The translations under genes were made by a program, and so were the position numbers. A stretch of DNA of 39,586 nucleotides, from NCBI GenBank assembly GCA_937951625.1, contig CALFBP010000090.1, positions 1-39,586 of the forward strand, read 5' to 3'. Below are positions 10,201 through 17,362 of the stretch, piece after piece; position 1 is the stretch's first letter, and each line of letters begins with the position of its first letter. This stretch comes from an uncultured Thermoguttaceae bacterium. Its GTDB lineage: Bacteria > Planctomycetota > Planctomycetia > Pirellulales > Thermoguttaceae. The notes below the pieces were generated by a model. That model had not been told where the DNA came from. It searched no databases and was given only the letters and a program-made list of their open reading frames with translations.

Positions 10201-10947
10201 GTGGCCTTCTACGCCCCACCGGTCAAGGCCCTGCATTTCCAACTCCTCGACGAGCAGTTCCGGGCGTTGCAGACGATGCGGAGTTTCGTGGGCGTGATGC
10301 CTGGCGAGCGGCGCGGGTGTCTGGGCTGCCACGAGTCGCACAGCCGCGCGCCACAAACGTCGACCGCGACCCTGGCCTTGACGAAAGAGCCTCGCGCGAT
10401 CACTCCGCCGCCCTGGAGCGACGACACGGTGAGCTATGCCCGGTACGTCCGGCCCGTGCTCGATAAGTATTGCAGCAAATGCCACGAAGGGGACGGGGAG
10501 GGCCGCAAGGTGTTCGATACCACCGAGCGGCCGGCTCCGCCAGTTTTCAGCGAGCCGTATTTGACGCTCATCGGACGGCCCACGTGGGGCGCGCCGTATG
10601 TCCCTCCGCCGTCGCCGATCCCCGGGTTCGGAATCGCCAACGTGCTCATGGTCGAGGCCTACGGCACGCTCGATCCGCAAGCTTACCTCACGCCGAAGCC
10701 GATGACCTATCTGTCTTACAAGAGCCCACTCATCGAGCTGGCCGCCAGCGGCAAACACTATCATGTCCAAGTCGACGCGATTAGCCTCCAACGCCTGATT
10801 GCCTGGATCGACGCGATGTGTCCGTATCTAGGCGACGACGAAATCCGCCAAATCGACGATCCGGTTTTCCAAGGCGTGGATTGGTTGGCGATACGGCCGA
10901 GGGTCAAGACCGCGCCGCGTATCGTGCGGCCAGGACCGGTGGATTGA
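7279..10947 (+). CDS. Exported LamG / propeller / diheme protein related to hydrazine synthase alpha middle domain
   Basis: This 1222-residue protein has an N-terminal signal peptide (about residues 1-31, ending CAAAEQ) and a LamG/concanavalin-like domain at about 45-250 (IAYWTFDEESG, DDLRIYADALS). A helical linker follows to about 500, and then a TolB-like propeller with YEVNVDGSGLTQLT and TMNPDGTQ repeats from about 550 to 900. The HZS-alpha-type region runs into two c-type heme motifs, C1014-LG-C1017-H1018 and C1065-SK-C1068-H1069. Similar proteins occur widely in non-anammox planctomycetes, so I infer an extracytoplasmic redox or sugar-linked role but not hydrazine synthesis. A clear ribosome site (AGAGGAG) precedes ATG 7279. 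The gene follows the GntR regulator closely. It is homologous to the gene at 37262, which lacks LamG. The substrate is unknown. Confidence 0.88.
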   Translation: MFTLRRALCKGFAWIAMVTVATVGVCAAAEQSVQHPQPLKIEKPLIAYWTFDEESGPKCLDSSGGGHDATADASASLERVPGVFGSAMSFSGRHMLHVPGKPAFGTLQKISFSAWTLPTDLSDYREIFRKEDGDQRVLFSFQNNGTILSLGLNIQGYVECDATIDPVLVMDGRWHHCAATFDGETMRVYLDGKEIGSLLRPGPITAGGAAPGCLGSSNGNECFQGLMDDLRIYADALSAEEIAALYRSGMAAVEQAAKEVQQAVDAIYTPGKTFAETLAAVRKRILELNPTEKNVRLDRGVAGAVLARLKSAFPDEYDRFVTAAGSRPAEYLTARGNEFHLRVVGRLVELMQEYRPLTDDQWKKLSAAERRQWDEADALAQRFEALKAQGDAAAFSPEWIEVLLAAFPRIQFRPVVQEAVAPYVRPQTPPLQQLTPDEALAAIRSDWLHQADQNPTPQRILNEIGWARELAERIAASHPGRVDFMPELAELRDLEKQLASSLAAAPAYAANNTPSAAESNRELYFRVRAVKRAIAFKNPVIDFNKVLFIDSPYPQGSEWQHETRHRLGYMAVPGGRLLVLEGLSPGGKLTQLAPRPPLHGSFWRPDLSYDAQRVVFCFKPHNEKSFHLYEVNVDGSGLTQLTDGIYDDLDPIYLPDDHILFSTTRAHTYVRCMPPTNAFVLARCDRDGKNIYLVSSNNEPDYLPSVMNDGRVIYTRWEYTDKPLWRAQKLWTMNPDGTQVLMYWGNQSVWPDLVKDARAIPNSRRVMCTGSAHHNWFAGSVAIIDPDRGFNFPHGLTKVTADVPWPECGNGPIDPIESPRYHASGAYPAYYSPYPLSEKDFLVSAQRGGKFMLYLMDVDGNRELIYEGVYNVFHAQPVRPRPKPPVIADRVVWPERKDRSDPKPGVIFSADVYDGAPPELKGKAKYLRVLHIDPKTYTFWHKRPYISTGPVVSAVQSEGVKRILGTVPIEPDGSVAFYAPPVKALHFQLLDEQFRALQTMRSFVGVMPGERRGCLGCHESHSRAPQTSTATLALTKEPRAITPPPWSDDTVSYARYVRPVLDKYCSKCHEGDGEGRKVFDTTERPAPPVFSEPYLTLIGRPTWGAPYVPPPSPIPGFGIANVLMVEAYGTLDPQAYLTPKPMTYLSYKSPLIELAASGKHYHVQVDAISLQRLIAWIDAMCPYLGDDEIRQIDDPVFQGVDWLAIRPRVKTAPRIVRPGPVD

Positions 10948-11027
10948 GGGACGTGTCGGCGTCCGGCCTGCGCGCGACCGCCGCCCTCGGAAACGCCCTT
11001 TCTCCTCGATTTGCAAAGGACGCCGGC

Positions 11028-11369
11028 ATGGAACTCGATGTTTCCGACGAAGTGGGTTATGTTTGGGCAGCAACTAAGGGGGCGATCGACGATTCAGCCG
11101 CCTTCAAGTTCAAGGAACACCTGTTTCCGTTGGTGGGGCGACCCGGCATGAAATTGGTGTTGGATCTCTCTGGCTCGAATTACATCACTTCGTCCGGATT
11201 GGGAACGTTGATGTCGTTGGTGGCCCATGCCAACACGAACTCCAGTCCGGTCGTGTTGGCGGCGGCCACACCATTTGTTTCCGTGGTCTTCGAGCGGACC
11301 AAAGTGCATCTGTTTTTCGCCTTGGCCCGCTCAGTCGCCGAGGCCGTGCAAATGCTCGGCATTCGTTGA
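11028..11369 (+). CDS. STAS-domain protein (anti-anti-sigma factor-like)
   Basis: This 113-residue single STAS domain resembles SpoIIAA/RsbV. The conserved strand-loop-helix reads LVLDLSGSNYITSSGLGTL (residues 43-61). Ser55 or Ser56 in TSSGLG is at the position phosphorylated in the family. The ATG at 11028 is chosen because AAAGGA lies seven bases upstream; the frame itself stays open much further upstream into the previous gene's 3' end. By family it would bind an anti-sigma kinase and release a sigma factor, but no such kinase is encoded in the window. It lies 80 bp after the LamG/heme gene on the same strand, so read-through is possible. Confidence 0.85.
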   Translation: MELDVSDEVGYVWAATKGAIDDSAAFKFKEHLFPLVGRPGMKLVLDLSGSNYITSSGLGTLMSLVAHANTNSSPVVLAAATPFVSVVFERTKVHLFFALARSVAEAVQMLGIR

Positions 11370-11554
11370 GCTGAGCGGACTACACGTTTTTGGCAGTGTC
11401 TCGGGAAAGATGTATTGGGGTAACCTTCGCGCTTCATGGCGACGCATTTTTGTCGCTAAACTTTGTGAAATCTGATTATCCTATTCGAATTGATAGTTTT
11501 GCCCATTCTTTCAAGGCCAAGCAAGCCATTTTCGCAATTCTACAAAGTTGAGAT

Positions 11555-11570
11555 TGGCAAAGGCTTTGCG
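11555..11570 (+). promoter_or_regulatory. Sigma54-like -24/-12 element (candidate)
   Basis: TGGCA and TTGC lie with GG (11556-11557) and GC (11568-11569) in the exact -24/-12 spacing. Two of the less conserved positions differ from consensus. The same bases form a near-perfect dyad, GCAAAG-G-CTTTGC (11557-11569), so a repressor site is an equal reading. It points toward the gene at 11933, about 360 bp away. Confidence 0.3.
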
Positions 11571-11678
11571 ATGATTTGAAGGGATAGTTTGCAAACATCT
11601 ATTAAGTGTTTGGTCACGGAATCTCCCACCCATCCGAAAGCCCCCAATCGGCAAAAACAAGACCTCCTACGTTGGGGA

Positions 11679-11708
11679 TTGACGGTTTGCTAACCGATGT
11701 TGAACAAT
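11679..11708 (+). promoter_or_regulatory. Sigma70-like promoter candidate for the small gene at 11933
   Basis: TTGACG (11679-11684) and AACAAT (11703-11708) are separated by 18 bp in an A/T-rich stretch. If used, it would give a leader of roughly 215 nt before the gene at 11933. Confidence 0.3.
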
Positions 11709-11932
11709 AGCTACGCGACGAGTTCACGTCTTCTGAAAAGTCCATGGCGGAAAAACCTAGAAAGGAGAAGGATTCTCGCGGAACGGTCGGTTATCCGCAC
11801 TCAGGAGGGTGCATTCGCGTGATACCGAAATCCGCACTCGTGGCCGTCGTGAGCCAAGCGGCAAGCGTTGATGAAAAAACGTGACGTGAGCCGGATTGCA
11901 GGCCCACCTTAACAACGGGTCGGAGGAAAGAA

Positions 11933-12157
11933 ATGGAGTATCGGGAAGGCGAACGTGTGATGGTGAACCTCGCTCCGTTCATCGGGGCACATCGTCGCAG
12001 CAAACAGAGCGTGCCTTGCGTGATCAAGGCCGTGCGGGCGGATATGGTTCAAGTGACCACCATGCATCCGTATCGCAGTGTCACCCTTTGGGTTTCCTCG
12101 CGCTGGATCGAGGCGGCCCGTTCCCGGAGTCTCGAAGAGGAATTGGTGGCGTTCTGA
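11933..12157 (+). CDS. Small protein of unknown function, 74 aa
   Basis: A strong ribosome site (GGAGGAAAG) directly precedes ATG 11933, which is the main reason to call this short frame. The product is a compact basic protein without a signal peptide or membrane segment. Residues 6-14 (GERVMVNLA) and a later run of alternating hydrophobic residues suggest a small beta-barrel fold, but I recognise no family. It stands alone between the AT-rich spacer and a convergent gene. The long upstream region with promoter-like elements suggests it is regulated. Confidence 0.65.
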   Translation: MEYREGERVMVNLAPFIGAHRRSKQSVPCVIKAVRADMVQVTTMHPYRSVTLWVSSRWIEAARSRSLEEELVAF

Positions 12158-12243
12158 TCGCCGGTTCTCACAAAAAAACGGCGGGCTTTCGTAGGCACGC
12201 GCTGCCAGGCGTAACGTAAGGCTAGGAGCCTTCCACGCCGCGA

Positions 12244-12267
12244 AGGGGGCCAGACAGCGGGCCCTCT
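12244..12267. terminator. Hairpin between convergent genes
   Basis: AGGGGGCC pairs with GGCCCTCT as an 8-bp stem with one G-T wobble around an 8-nt loop. It lies between the convergent 3' ends at 12157 and 12355. No T-run follows on either strand, so it is not a classical intrinsic terminator. Confidence 0.35.
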
Positions 12268-12354
12268 GCCTCAATTCCACACGTCCACACGTCGTCCTGG
12301 CCTCAGTTTGGCCTGTGGGCAAGGGGAGCAAGGGGCAAGAAGTCTTAACGCGAC

Positions 12355-13320
12355 CTAGCGCTTTTTGAGCGTGATGCTCAGCCCGCCGGCCTCGTTGTAG
12401 AAGAGCGTCTCCAAGTCCGGGTTGGTGGTGATCGCCTTGACGAAGGCCGGATCGGCCATCTGGGGAGTGATGTTGTGGGCGAGGATCAACCCACCCGGCC
12501 GCACCAATGGCAAGAGTTTGTTCAAGTAGTCGAGATAGCCTTCCTTGTCGGCGTCGAGAAAAACGAGGTCGATCGGACCCTTGAGTTTGCTGACCGTCTC
12601 ATGGGCGTCGCCTTCGACGATGGTCACCCGATCCGCTAATCTTGCGGCGGCGAAGTTTTCCCTCGCCAAGGCCGCCCGCTGGGGATCGATCTCGTGCGTG
12701 AGCAGCTTTCCCCCGGTCTTTCGCAGCGCTATGCCGAACCAAATCCCGGAAATGCCGTTGGAGGTGCCGATCTCGACCACGGTCTTGGCGTCGACGGCCT
12801 CGGCGAGCAACCGCAACATGCGGCCGTCTTGAACAGGCACGTTCAACATGCGGCCTTGCTTGCGGGTAATGTCCTCGATCAACTGAAGGAGCTTCTTTTC
12901 GTCATCATCTTTGGGTTGAATCGAGGACTCGATCGAGACCGCGGGGCGAGCGCCTGGAGCTCCGCGGATTCCTCGTCCCGCGCCGGCTTTGCCGCCCGGC
13001 CCGGCTCCCTCGCCGGGACCGCGCGTCCCGAATCCCGGCCCGATTTGCGGCCGCCACTCCTCGCGCGAAAGTTTGCCGTCGCCGTCCTTGTCGAGTTTCT
13101 TCAGGGCCTCCGCGGCCTTGGCGATTTCATCGGCCGAGAGTTCGCCATCGCTGTTGGCGTCCAAAGCCGTCATGATGGGAATCTGAGGAAATCCGAACGG
13201 ACCGCCTGGCGGCCCACCGCGCTGTTCTGGTTTGTCTCCAAAAGGAGGTTGAGCCCACGCCAGTTCCGCCGCAACGATCCAACCTAATGAAAAGACTAAC
13301 CAAACGAATTCGCGTCGCAT
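12355..13320 (-). CDS. Exported EF-hand / class I O-methyltransferase fusion
   Basis: The protein has 321 residues. A signal peptide is evident (hydrophobic core about residues 6-21, then AWAQ). Two EF-hand calcium loops follow: D54-N56-D58 to E65, and D77-D79-D81 to E88. A Gly/Pro-rich linker (about 92-127) leads to a SAM-dependent methyltransferase domain (about 140-320) of the caffeoyl-CoA/catechol O-methyltransferase type. Motif I is VVEIGTSNG (181-189), E210 is the ribose-binding acid in HEIDP, and LDADKEGY (255-262) matches the metal/substrate site. By family the domain methylates a catechol-like hydroxyl using SAM and Mg2+. The odd point is export: SAM is cytoplasmic. The signal-like segment could be an anchor or the protein could be noncatalytic. 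The gene is monocistronic, converging on the small gene at 11933. Confidence 0.85.
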   Translation of the reverse strand: MRREFVWLVFSLGWIVAAELAWAQPPFGDKPEQRGGPPGGPFGFPQIPIMTALDANSDGELSADEIAKAAEALKKLDKDGDGKLSREEWRPQIGPGFGTRGPGEGAGPGGKAGAGRGIRGAPGARPAVSIESSIQPKDDDEKKLLQLIEDITRKQGRMLNVPVQDGRMLRLLAEAVDAKTVVEIGTSNGISGIWFGIALRKTGGKLLTHEIDPQRAALARENFAAARLADRVTIVEGDAHETVSKLKGPIDLVFLDADKEGYLDYLNKLLPLVRPGGLILAHNITPQMADPAFVKAITTNPDLETLFYNEAGGLSITLKKR

Positions 13321-13633
13321 CGCCTTTTCCCCCCTCTACCCAGGAACAAGTCGGTTTGGTCCATGCGGCATCTCACGGTGTGTGCCAGCCCCACACATTT
13401 TATGGAAACATCTGGCGATTGTCGCCGTCCGGTTGCATCTTCTTTCGCGAGATTGCTGATTTTGCGTGAATGCAAGTTCATGCCGTTTCTCGTCGGGACG
13501 CCAAGCAAAAAGCCATGGGGGCTTCGCTGCATTGAAACCCGAGGCTTGCGATCGCCGCCACGTTCCTTTACGATCACGCAGTGGGCGGATGGCGCCCTGG
13601 GAAGCGGACAGTGTTCCCGGAAAAGGAGTACTT

Positions 13634-14089
13634 GTGGCCGACACTTGGGAGTATTCGAAAGGCGGGCAGTGCGCGTGCCCGTTTTGCGGGGCTGCCTCGG
13701 TGGTGGACCTGGCGAGGATCGACGAGGATGCGCCGTGTCCGAGCTGCGGACGGCTGTTATGGTTCGTGCGCAAACCGCACGACGAGGCGGCGGTCCTAAT
13801 CTTCTTGCCAGGGCTGATCACTGGCTCGGAGAGTTTGTCTAGGGTGGGCGAAGTGCTTTCCGCCGTCGCCGGCTCGCCGCGCGTGGCCGCGGACCTCTCG
13901 CGTCTCCGCGTCATCACCAGCATGTTCTTGGGGATGCTCGTGTCGTTGCAACGCAAGCTGGCGGCCGCGCAAGGCAAGTTGAAGGTCTTCGGCGTGCCCC
14001 CCGCCCAGCGATCCGCGTTCGAAGCCACCAGGCTCGACACGGTGCTCGACATCCACCCGGACGAAGCAAGCGCCTTGGCGAGTTTTTGA
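13634..14089 (+). CDS. Zinc-ribbon STAS-like protein
   Basis: This 151-residue protein has an N-terminal zinc ribbon with CPFC (C15, C18) and CPSC (C35, C38). A STAS-like domain occupies about residues 50-150 (RLRVITSMFLGMLVSLQ, then KLKVFGVPP). It lacks the exact SSGLG loop; Thr and Ser of ITSMFLG take that place. GTG 13634 is chosen because AAAGGAG sits six bases upstream; the frame continues upstream without another clear start signal. An anti-anti-sigma or signalling adaptor role is inferred. It converges on the Gfo/Idh/MocA gene, 75 bp apart. Confidence 0.75.
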   Translation: MADTWEYSKGGQCACPFCGAASVVDLARIDEDAPCPSCGRLLWFVRKPHDEAAVLIFLPGLITGSESLSRVGEVLSAVAGSPRVAADLSRLRVITSMFLGMLVSLQRKLAAAQGKLKVFGVPPAQRSAFEATRLDTVLDIHPDEASALASF

Positions 14090-14102
14090 GCGTTTTTGGC
14101 AC

Positions 14103-14131
14103 TGGCCCCAGGATGAGGTTTCCTGGAGCCA
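14103..14131. terminator. Bidirectional hairpin between convergent genes
   Basis: TGGCCCCAGG and CCTGGAGCCA form a 10-bp stem with one mismatch around a 9-nt loop, centred between the stop codons of the zinc-ribbon STAS gene and the oxidoreductase gene. No T-run follows directly. Its position makes a termination role plausible. Confidence 0.45.
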
Positions 14132-14164
14132 GAAGGCCGCACGGCTCGATCGTCGCGGCGGCGA

Positions 14165-15481
14165 CTACAGTAATTTCGTGATGCCCGGCAGGGGCAAGGG
14201 GTAGTTGCCGGTCGCGTCCGGCTTGGTCGGCGGCGGCATGTCGGCAGTCACTTCCTCCGGCTTGGGGCCGAAATGGAAGTTCGACTTCGACGCCTCCTCG
14301 AACGTGATCGGCTTGCCCGTGTAGCACGCCAACTGCCCCATCACGGCGAACAGCGTACTCTGGGCCATGTGGTAGCCGCTGTTGATCGGCTTGCCTTGAA
14401 GCACCGAGTCGATGAGGGCCTTCTGCTCGTCGAGGTAGGGGTTGTTGTGCTTGCCTTCGAAACGCCACTTGGTTTCCCCCTCGATGCGGCATTCGCCCAG
14501 GTAACAGCGGCCCTTCGTGCCCAGGATGACGTCGGTCGCGTTATCGTAGCAGCCGGCCTGGGTGCGGCAGAGGGCGTAGATCCGCGCCCCGTTGGCGTAT
14601 TCGTAGACCACGGTGTGGTGGTCGAACATGTCGCCATAGACCTCGCCGAACGACGAGGACCGGCCGCCCAGTCCGAAGCACCACTTGGGCAGCTCTTCCT
14701 TCATGATCCAGGCGATGCGGTCGAGGTTGTGGACCAAGGACTGGGTCACATCGTCGCCCGATAGCCAGCAGAAGTGATACCAGTTGCTGAACTGGTAGTG
14801 CAATTCGGAGAGCTTGGGATCGCGGCTGACCACGCCGTAGGGCGCGCGGAGGAACATCGACTGGGCGGCCACCACGTCGCCGATGGCGCCGTCATGGATC
14901 CGCTTGATGCACTCTTGATATCCGTGGTGGAACCGACTCTGGAGCCCGGAGACCAGACTCAGATTCTTCTGCTTGGCCAGCTCGCAGGCCTCCTGCATTT
15001 GGCGGCACCCGAGCGGGTCGATGGCGTGGGGCTTCTCGACGAAGACGTGCTTGCCCGCCTGGATGGCGGCCAAGGCGTACATGGGATGGAACTTCGAGGC
15101 GCAGGCGATGAGCACCACGTCGGCGGCCTCGATCACCTTTTTGTACCCATCCAGGCCGTAGCAGGCGTGGTCGTCGTCGACCATCATTTGCTTGGGGAAC
15201 TGGGCCTGGAAGTATTTGCGTTTGGCTTCCATGCGTTGTTTGAAGAAATCGGTCATGGCCACCAGCTTGACCATTTCTCCGGCATGAAGACTCTCGGTCG
15301 CCGCTCCCGAGCAGCGCCCACCGCAACCGATCATGCCGATTTTGATCACCTCGTTGCCGGCGGCGTGGGCCCCTCGGGCGATGGAAAGCCCACTTACGGC
15401 CACCGTCCCGGCCACGGCGGCTTTCAGGAATTCACGTCGAGAGGGCGTGGAGGGTTTCTGAGTTCCGTTTCGATGCGACAT
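14165..15481 (-). CDS. Tat-exported Gfo/Idh/MocA-family oxidoreductase
   Basis: The protein has 438 residues. A twin-arginine motif SRREFLK (14-20) and hydrophobic region ending AHA (38-40) predict Tat export with the cofactor already bound. The Rossmann fold begins near 46 with GMIGCGGR (49-56), and the family signature EKPHAIDP (149-156) contains the catalytic-region K150. The C-terminal substrate domain runs to the end. Planctomycetes carry many such exported NAD(P)-dependent sugar or inositol oxidoreductases; the substrate cannot be read here. ATG 15481 is preferred over an upstream start because GGAGGA lies just before it and the Tat motif then sits at the N-terminus. It appears to be a single-gene unit. 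Confidence 0.9.
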   Translation of the reverse strand: MSHRNGTQKPSTPSRREFLKAAVAGTVAVSGLSIARGAHAAGNEVIKIGMIGCGGRCSGAATESLHAGEMVKLVAMTDFFKQRMEAKRKYFQAQFPKQMMVDDDHACYGLDGYKKVIEAADVVLIACASKFHPMYALAAIQAGKHVFVEKPHAIDPLGCRQMQEACELAKQKNLSLVSGLQSRFHHGYQECIKRIHDGAIGDVVAAQSMFLRAPYGVVSRDPKLSELHYQFSNWYHFCWLSGDDVTQSLVHNLDRIAWIMKEELPKWCFGLGGRSSSFGEVYGDMFDHHTVVYEYANGARIYALCRTQAGCYDNATDVILGTKGRCYLGECRIEGETKWRFEGKHNNPYLDEQKALIDSVLQGKPINSGYHMAQSTLFAVMGQLACYTGKPITFEEASKSNFHFGPKPEEVTADMPPPTKPDATGNYPLPLPGITKLL

Positions 15482-15620
15482 GTTCGTTCCTCCGGTGGGA
15501 GAATCTTGGTTGAGAAATCGTTGGGCAGGCCGACCGAGGCAAGATGATTTGCCAAGCCCCAAACGCGCGGAACCCCGTGGTCGCACGTCGTTATGAAAGT
15601 AACACGGTCCGTGCTGCGCG

Positions 15621-16478
15621 TCAAACCTTGCCTTTCTGGCCGCGGAGCCGAGTGACCAGGACCGAGATCAAATACAACCCGGCGGCCGCCAGCACGATGG
15701 CCGCCTCGGGAGTCAATGCCGTTCCATAGGCCGCCATGCGGGGCACGGTGGTGAGCACGCAGCAGATTCCCGTGGAGGCGAGAATCAGCGGGCCCATCCG
15801 CGAAACATGATGGGCCGCGGTGGCCGCCGGCAGGCTCAACAGCGCGATGACCAGGATCAGGCCCACGACCTGCGTCAACACGATCACGGTCAACGCCACC
15901 ACGCACAGCAAGGCGATGTTGGTCTGCAAAAGAGGGATGCCCTGCAACTGGGCCTGTTCCTCATCCAGGCATACGGCCAAAAACCGTTTATGAAACAACA
16001 GTACGATCGCCAGGATCACCACGTCGAGCAGCCCCATCAACCGCACTTCATTCCAATTGACGAACACGATGTTGCCGAACAGGTAGCTCATCAGCTCGGT
16101 GTGGTAGCCGGGGGTGAGCTTCACCAAGAGGATTCCCACGGCCATGCCAACCGACCAGAGGGCGCCGATCAGGGTGTCCATGCGTTCGGCCACCCGCTGG
16201 TGAATCAGGCCGATAACGACCGCTCCGGCGAGGGCAGCCAGCGTGGCCCCGTGGATCGGCTCCACAGCGGCGAAAGCTTGAGGGAACATCGCCCGCAGAA
16301 AGATCGCCGCCCCCACGCCCCCCACCGCCATGTGAGCGATGGCCCCGCTCAAAAACACGATCCGCCGCGTGATCACATAGGGACCGATCACGCCGCAAGC
16401 CACGCTCGCCAGCAGCCCTGCCACCAGGCCCGTGAGCAGAAACTCATTTTCGCCAAGATCGCGAAAAAATTGGATCAT
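15621..16478 (-). CDS. Metal ABC transporter permease (ZnuB/MntB family)
   Basis: The 285-residue protein is hydrophobic almost throughout, with about eight or nine membrane segments. It matches the ABC-3 family of Zn/Mn/Fe permeases, for example the DEEQAQLQGI stretch in a loop near the middle and the VVGLILVIALLSLPAA segment near the end. It should form the membrane channel of a divalent metal importer with the neighbouring ATPase. Its ATG overlaps the 3' end of the ATPase gene by four bases (16475-16478), the usual sign of coupled translation. The transported metal is not certain. Confidence 0.9.
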   Translation of the reverse strand: MIQFFRDLGENEFLLTGLVAGLLASVACGVIGPYVITRRIVFLSGAIAHMAVGGVGAAIFLRAMFPQAFAAVEPIHGATLAALAGAVVIGLIHQRVAERMDTLIGALWSVGMAVGILLVKLTPGYHTELMSYLFGNIVFVNWNEVRLMGLLDVVILAIVLLFHKRFLAVCLDEEQAQLQGIPLLQTNIALLCVVALTVIVLTQVVGLILVIALLSLPAATAAHHVSRMGPLILASTGICCVLTTVPRMAAYGTALTPEAAIVLAAAGLYLISVLVTRLRGQKGKV

Positions 16479-17362
16479 GGGGTTGAAGGGCTCGAGTCGG
16501 AAGTTGTTTTCGGTTGGCGATCGGGCCTTGATTCGGGCGGTGATTCCGCGGCCTCGGCCCGGAACACCGAGCCTTGCGGCCCGCAGCCCTGCTGGCAGCC
16601 GTGATCCGAGAGCGGGCAGGCCTCTTCGTGCCGCACCACCCGGATCGGCGTGTGATACATTTCCGCGATGACCTCGCGGGTAATCTCCCGGGCGTCGTGA
16701 CAGATCAGCCGCCGGTTCAGGCAGGCTACCCGCTGCAAATGGGTGGAGACAAACGACACGTCATGGCTGACGATCACGATCGGCAAACGTTGATTCAATC
16801 GGTGCAGCAAGTCGGTGAGGCTTTGTTCCATGTGGGGATCGACCCCGGCCGTCGGCTCGTCCAAGAGCAACAATTCGGCATCGGACGCCAAGGCCCTGGC
16901 GATCAACACGCGCTGCCGTTGTCCGCCGGACAGGGTGGCCATGGTACGATGGGCCAAGGCGGCCATCCCGGTCTGCTCCAGTGCGGACATCGCCGCTTGG
17001 ATGTGCTCACGCCCATAACGAAACCCCCATGACGAGCGGGCCAGACGCCCGGTGAGCACCACGTCGAGGACGCTGGCCGGCACCCCGGGATCGACGCGGG
17101 CGTGCTGCGGCACGTAGCCGATCCGGGTGCGGACCTTCTGCGGCGCTTGGCCCAACACCCGCACCAACCCGCGCTGTGGCTCCAGCAGGCCGAGGATGAT
17201 GCGCAAGAGCGTGGTCTTTCCGCCGCCATTCGGCCCGATCAACCCGAGAAAATCCCGCGGACCAATCGTAAGCGAAACGTCCTCCAAGACCCACTCCGAG
17301 CCGTGAGGCGGGTACGCGAAAAAGACACGCTCGATCTGCACCACGGAAGATGGGTCGCTCAT
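16475..17362 (-). CDS. Metal ABC transporter ATP-binding protein (ZnuC/MntA-like)
   Basis: This is a 295-residue ABC ATPase with Walker A GPNGGGKTT (43-51), Q-loop region YVPQ (83-86), signature LSGGQRQR (144-151), Walker B LLLLDE (164-169) and switch H200. It powers the permease encoded next. The tail after residue ~240 contains a His/Cys cluster (RHEEACPLSDHGCQQGC) that could bind metal and so sense it, though this is inference. ATG 17362 is used because the only longer option is a TTG at 17434. No periplasmic metal-binding protein (ZnuA) gene and no metal regulator gene lie in the window. Confidence 0.9.
   Translation of the reverse strand: MSDPSSVVQIERVFFAYPPHGSEWVLEDVSLTIGPRDFLGLIGPNGGGKTTLLRIILGLLEPQRGLVRVLGQAPQKVRTRIGYVPQHARVDPGVPASVLDVVLTGRLARSSWGFRYGREHIQAAMSALEQTGMAALAHRTMATLSGGQRQRVLIARALASDAELLLLDEPTAGVDPHMEQSLTDLLHRLNQRLPIVIVSHDVSFVSTHLQRVACLNRRLICHDAREITREVIAEMYHTPIRVVRHEEACPLSDHGCQQGCGPQGSVFRAEAAESPPESRPDRQPKTTSDSSPSTP

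Larger units (their letters stand above)
11370..11932. other. AT-richer intergenic region with promoter-like elements
   Basis: This 563-bp gap is visibly richer in A and T than its surroundings between about 11390 and 11760. I see no credible gene. It contains a sigma54-like site (11555-11570), a sigma70-like pair (11679-11708), and a 10-bp direct repeat ATCCGCACTC at 11793-11802 and 11830-11839. The TTGACG overlaps a small hairpin sequence CGGTT-TGCT-AACCG at 11683-11696. It may be a long regulatory leader for the small gene at 11933, or the remains of lost sequence. Confidence 0.45.

Noticed and set aside
9466-10791. A 441-codon minus-strand frame opposite the LamG/heme gene
   Set aside because: The plus strand carries recognisable propeller and heme motifs; the antisense product has none.
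7279-10947. Evidence of anammox metabolism
   Set aside because: Similarity is only to the HZS alpha middle domain. Neither the other hydrazine synthase subunits nor hydrazine dehydrogenase are present, and such domains are common in non-anammox planctomycetes.
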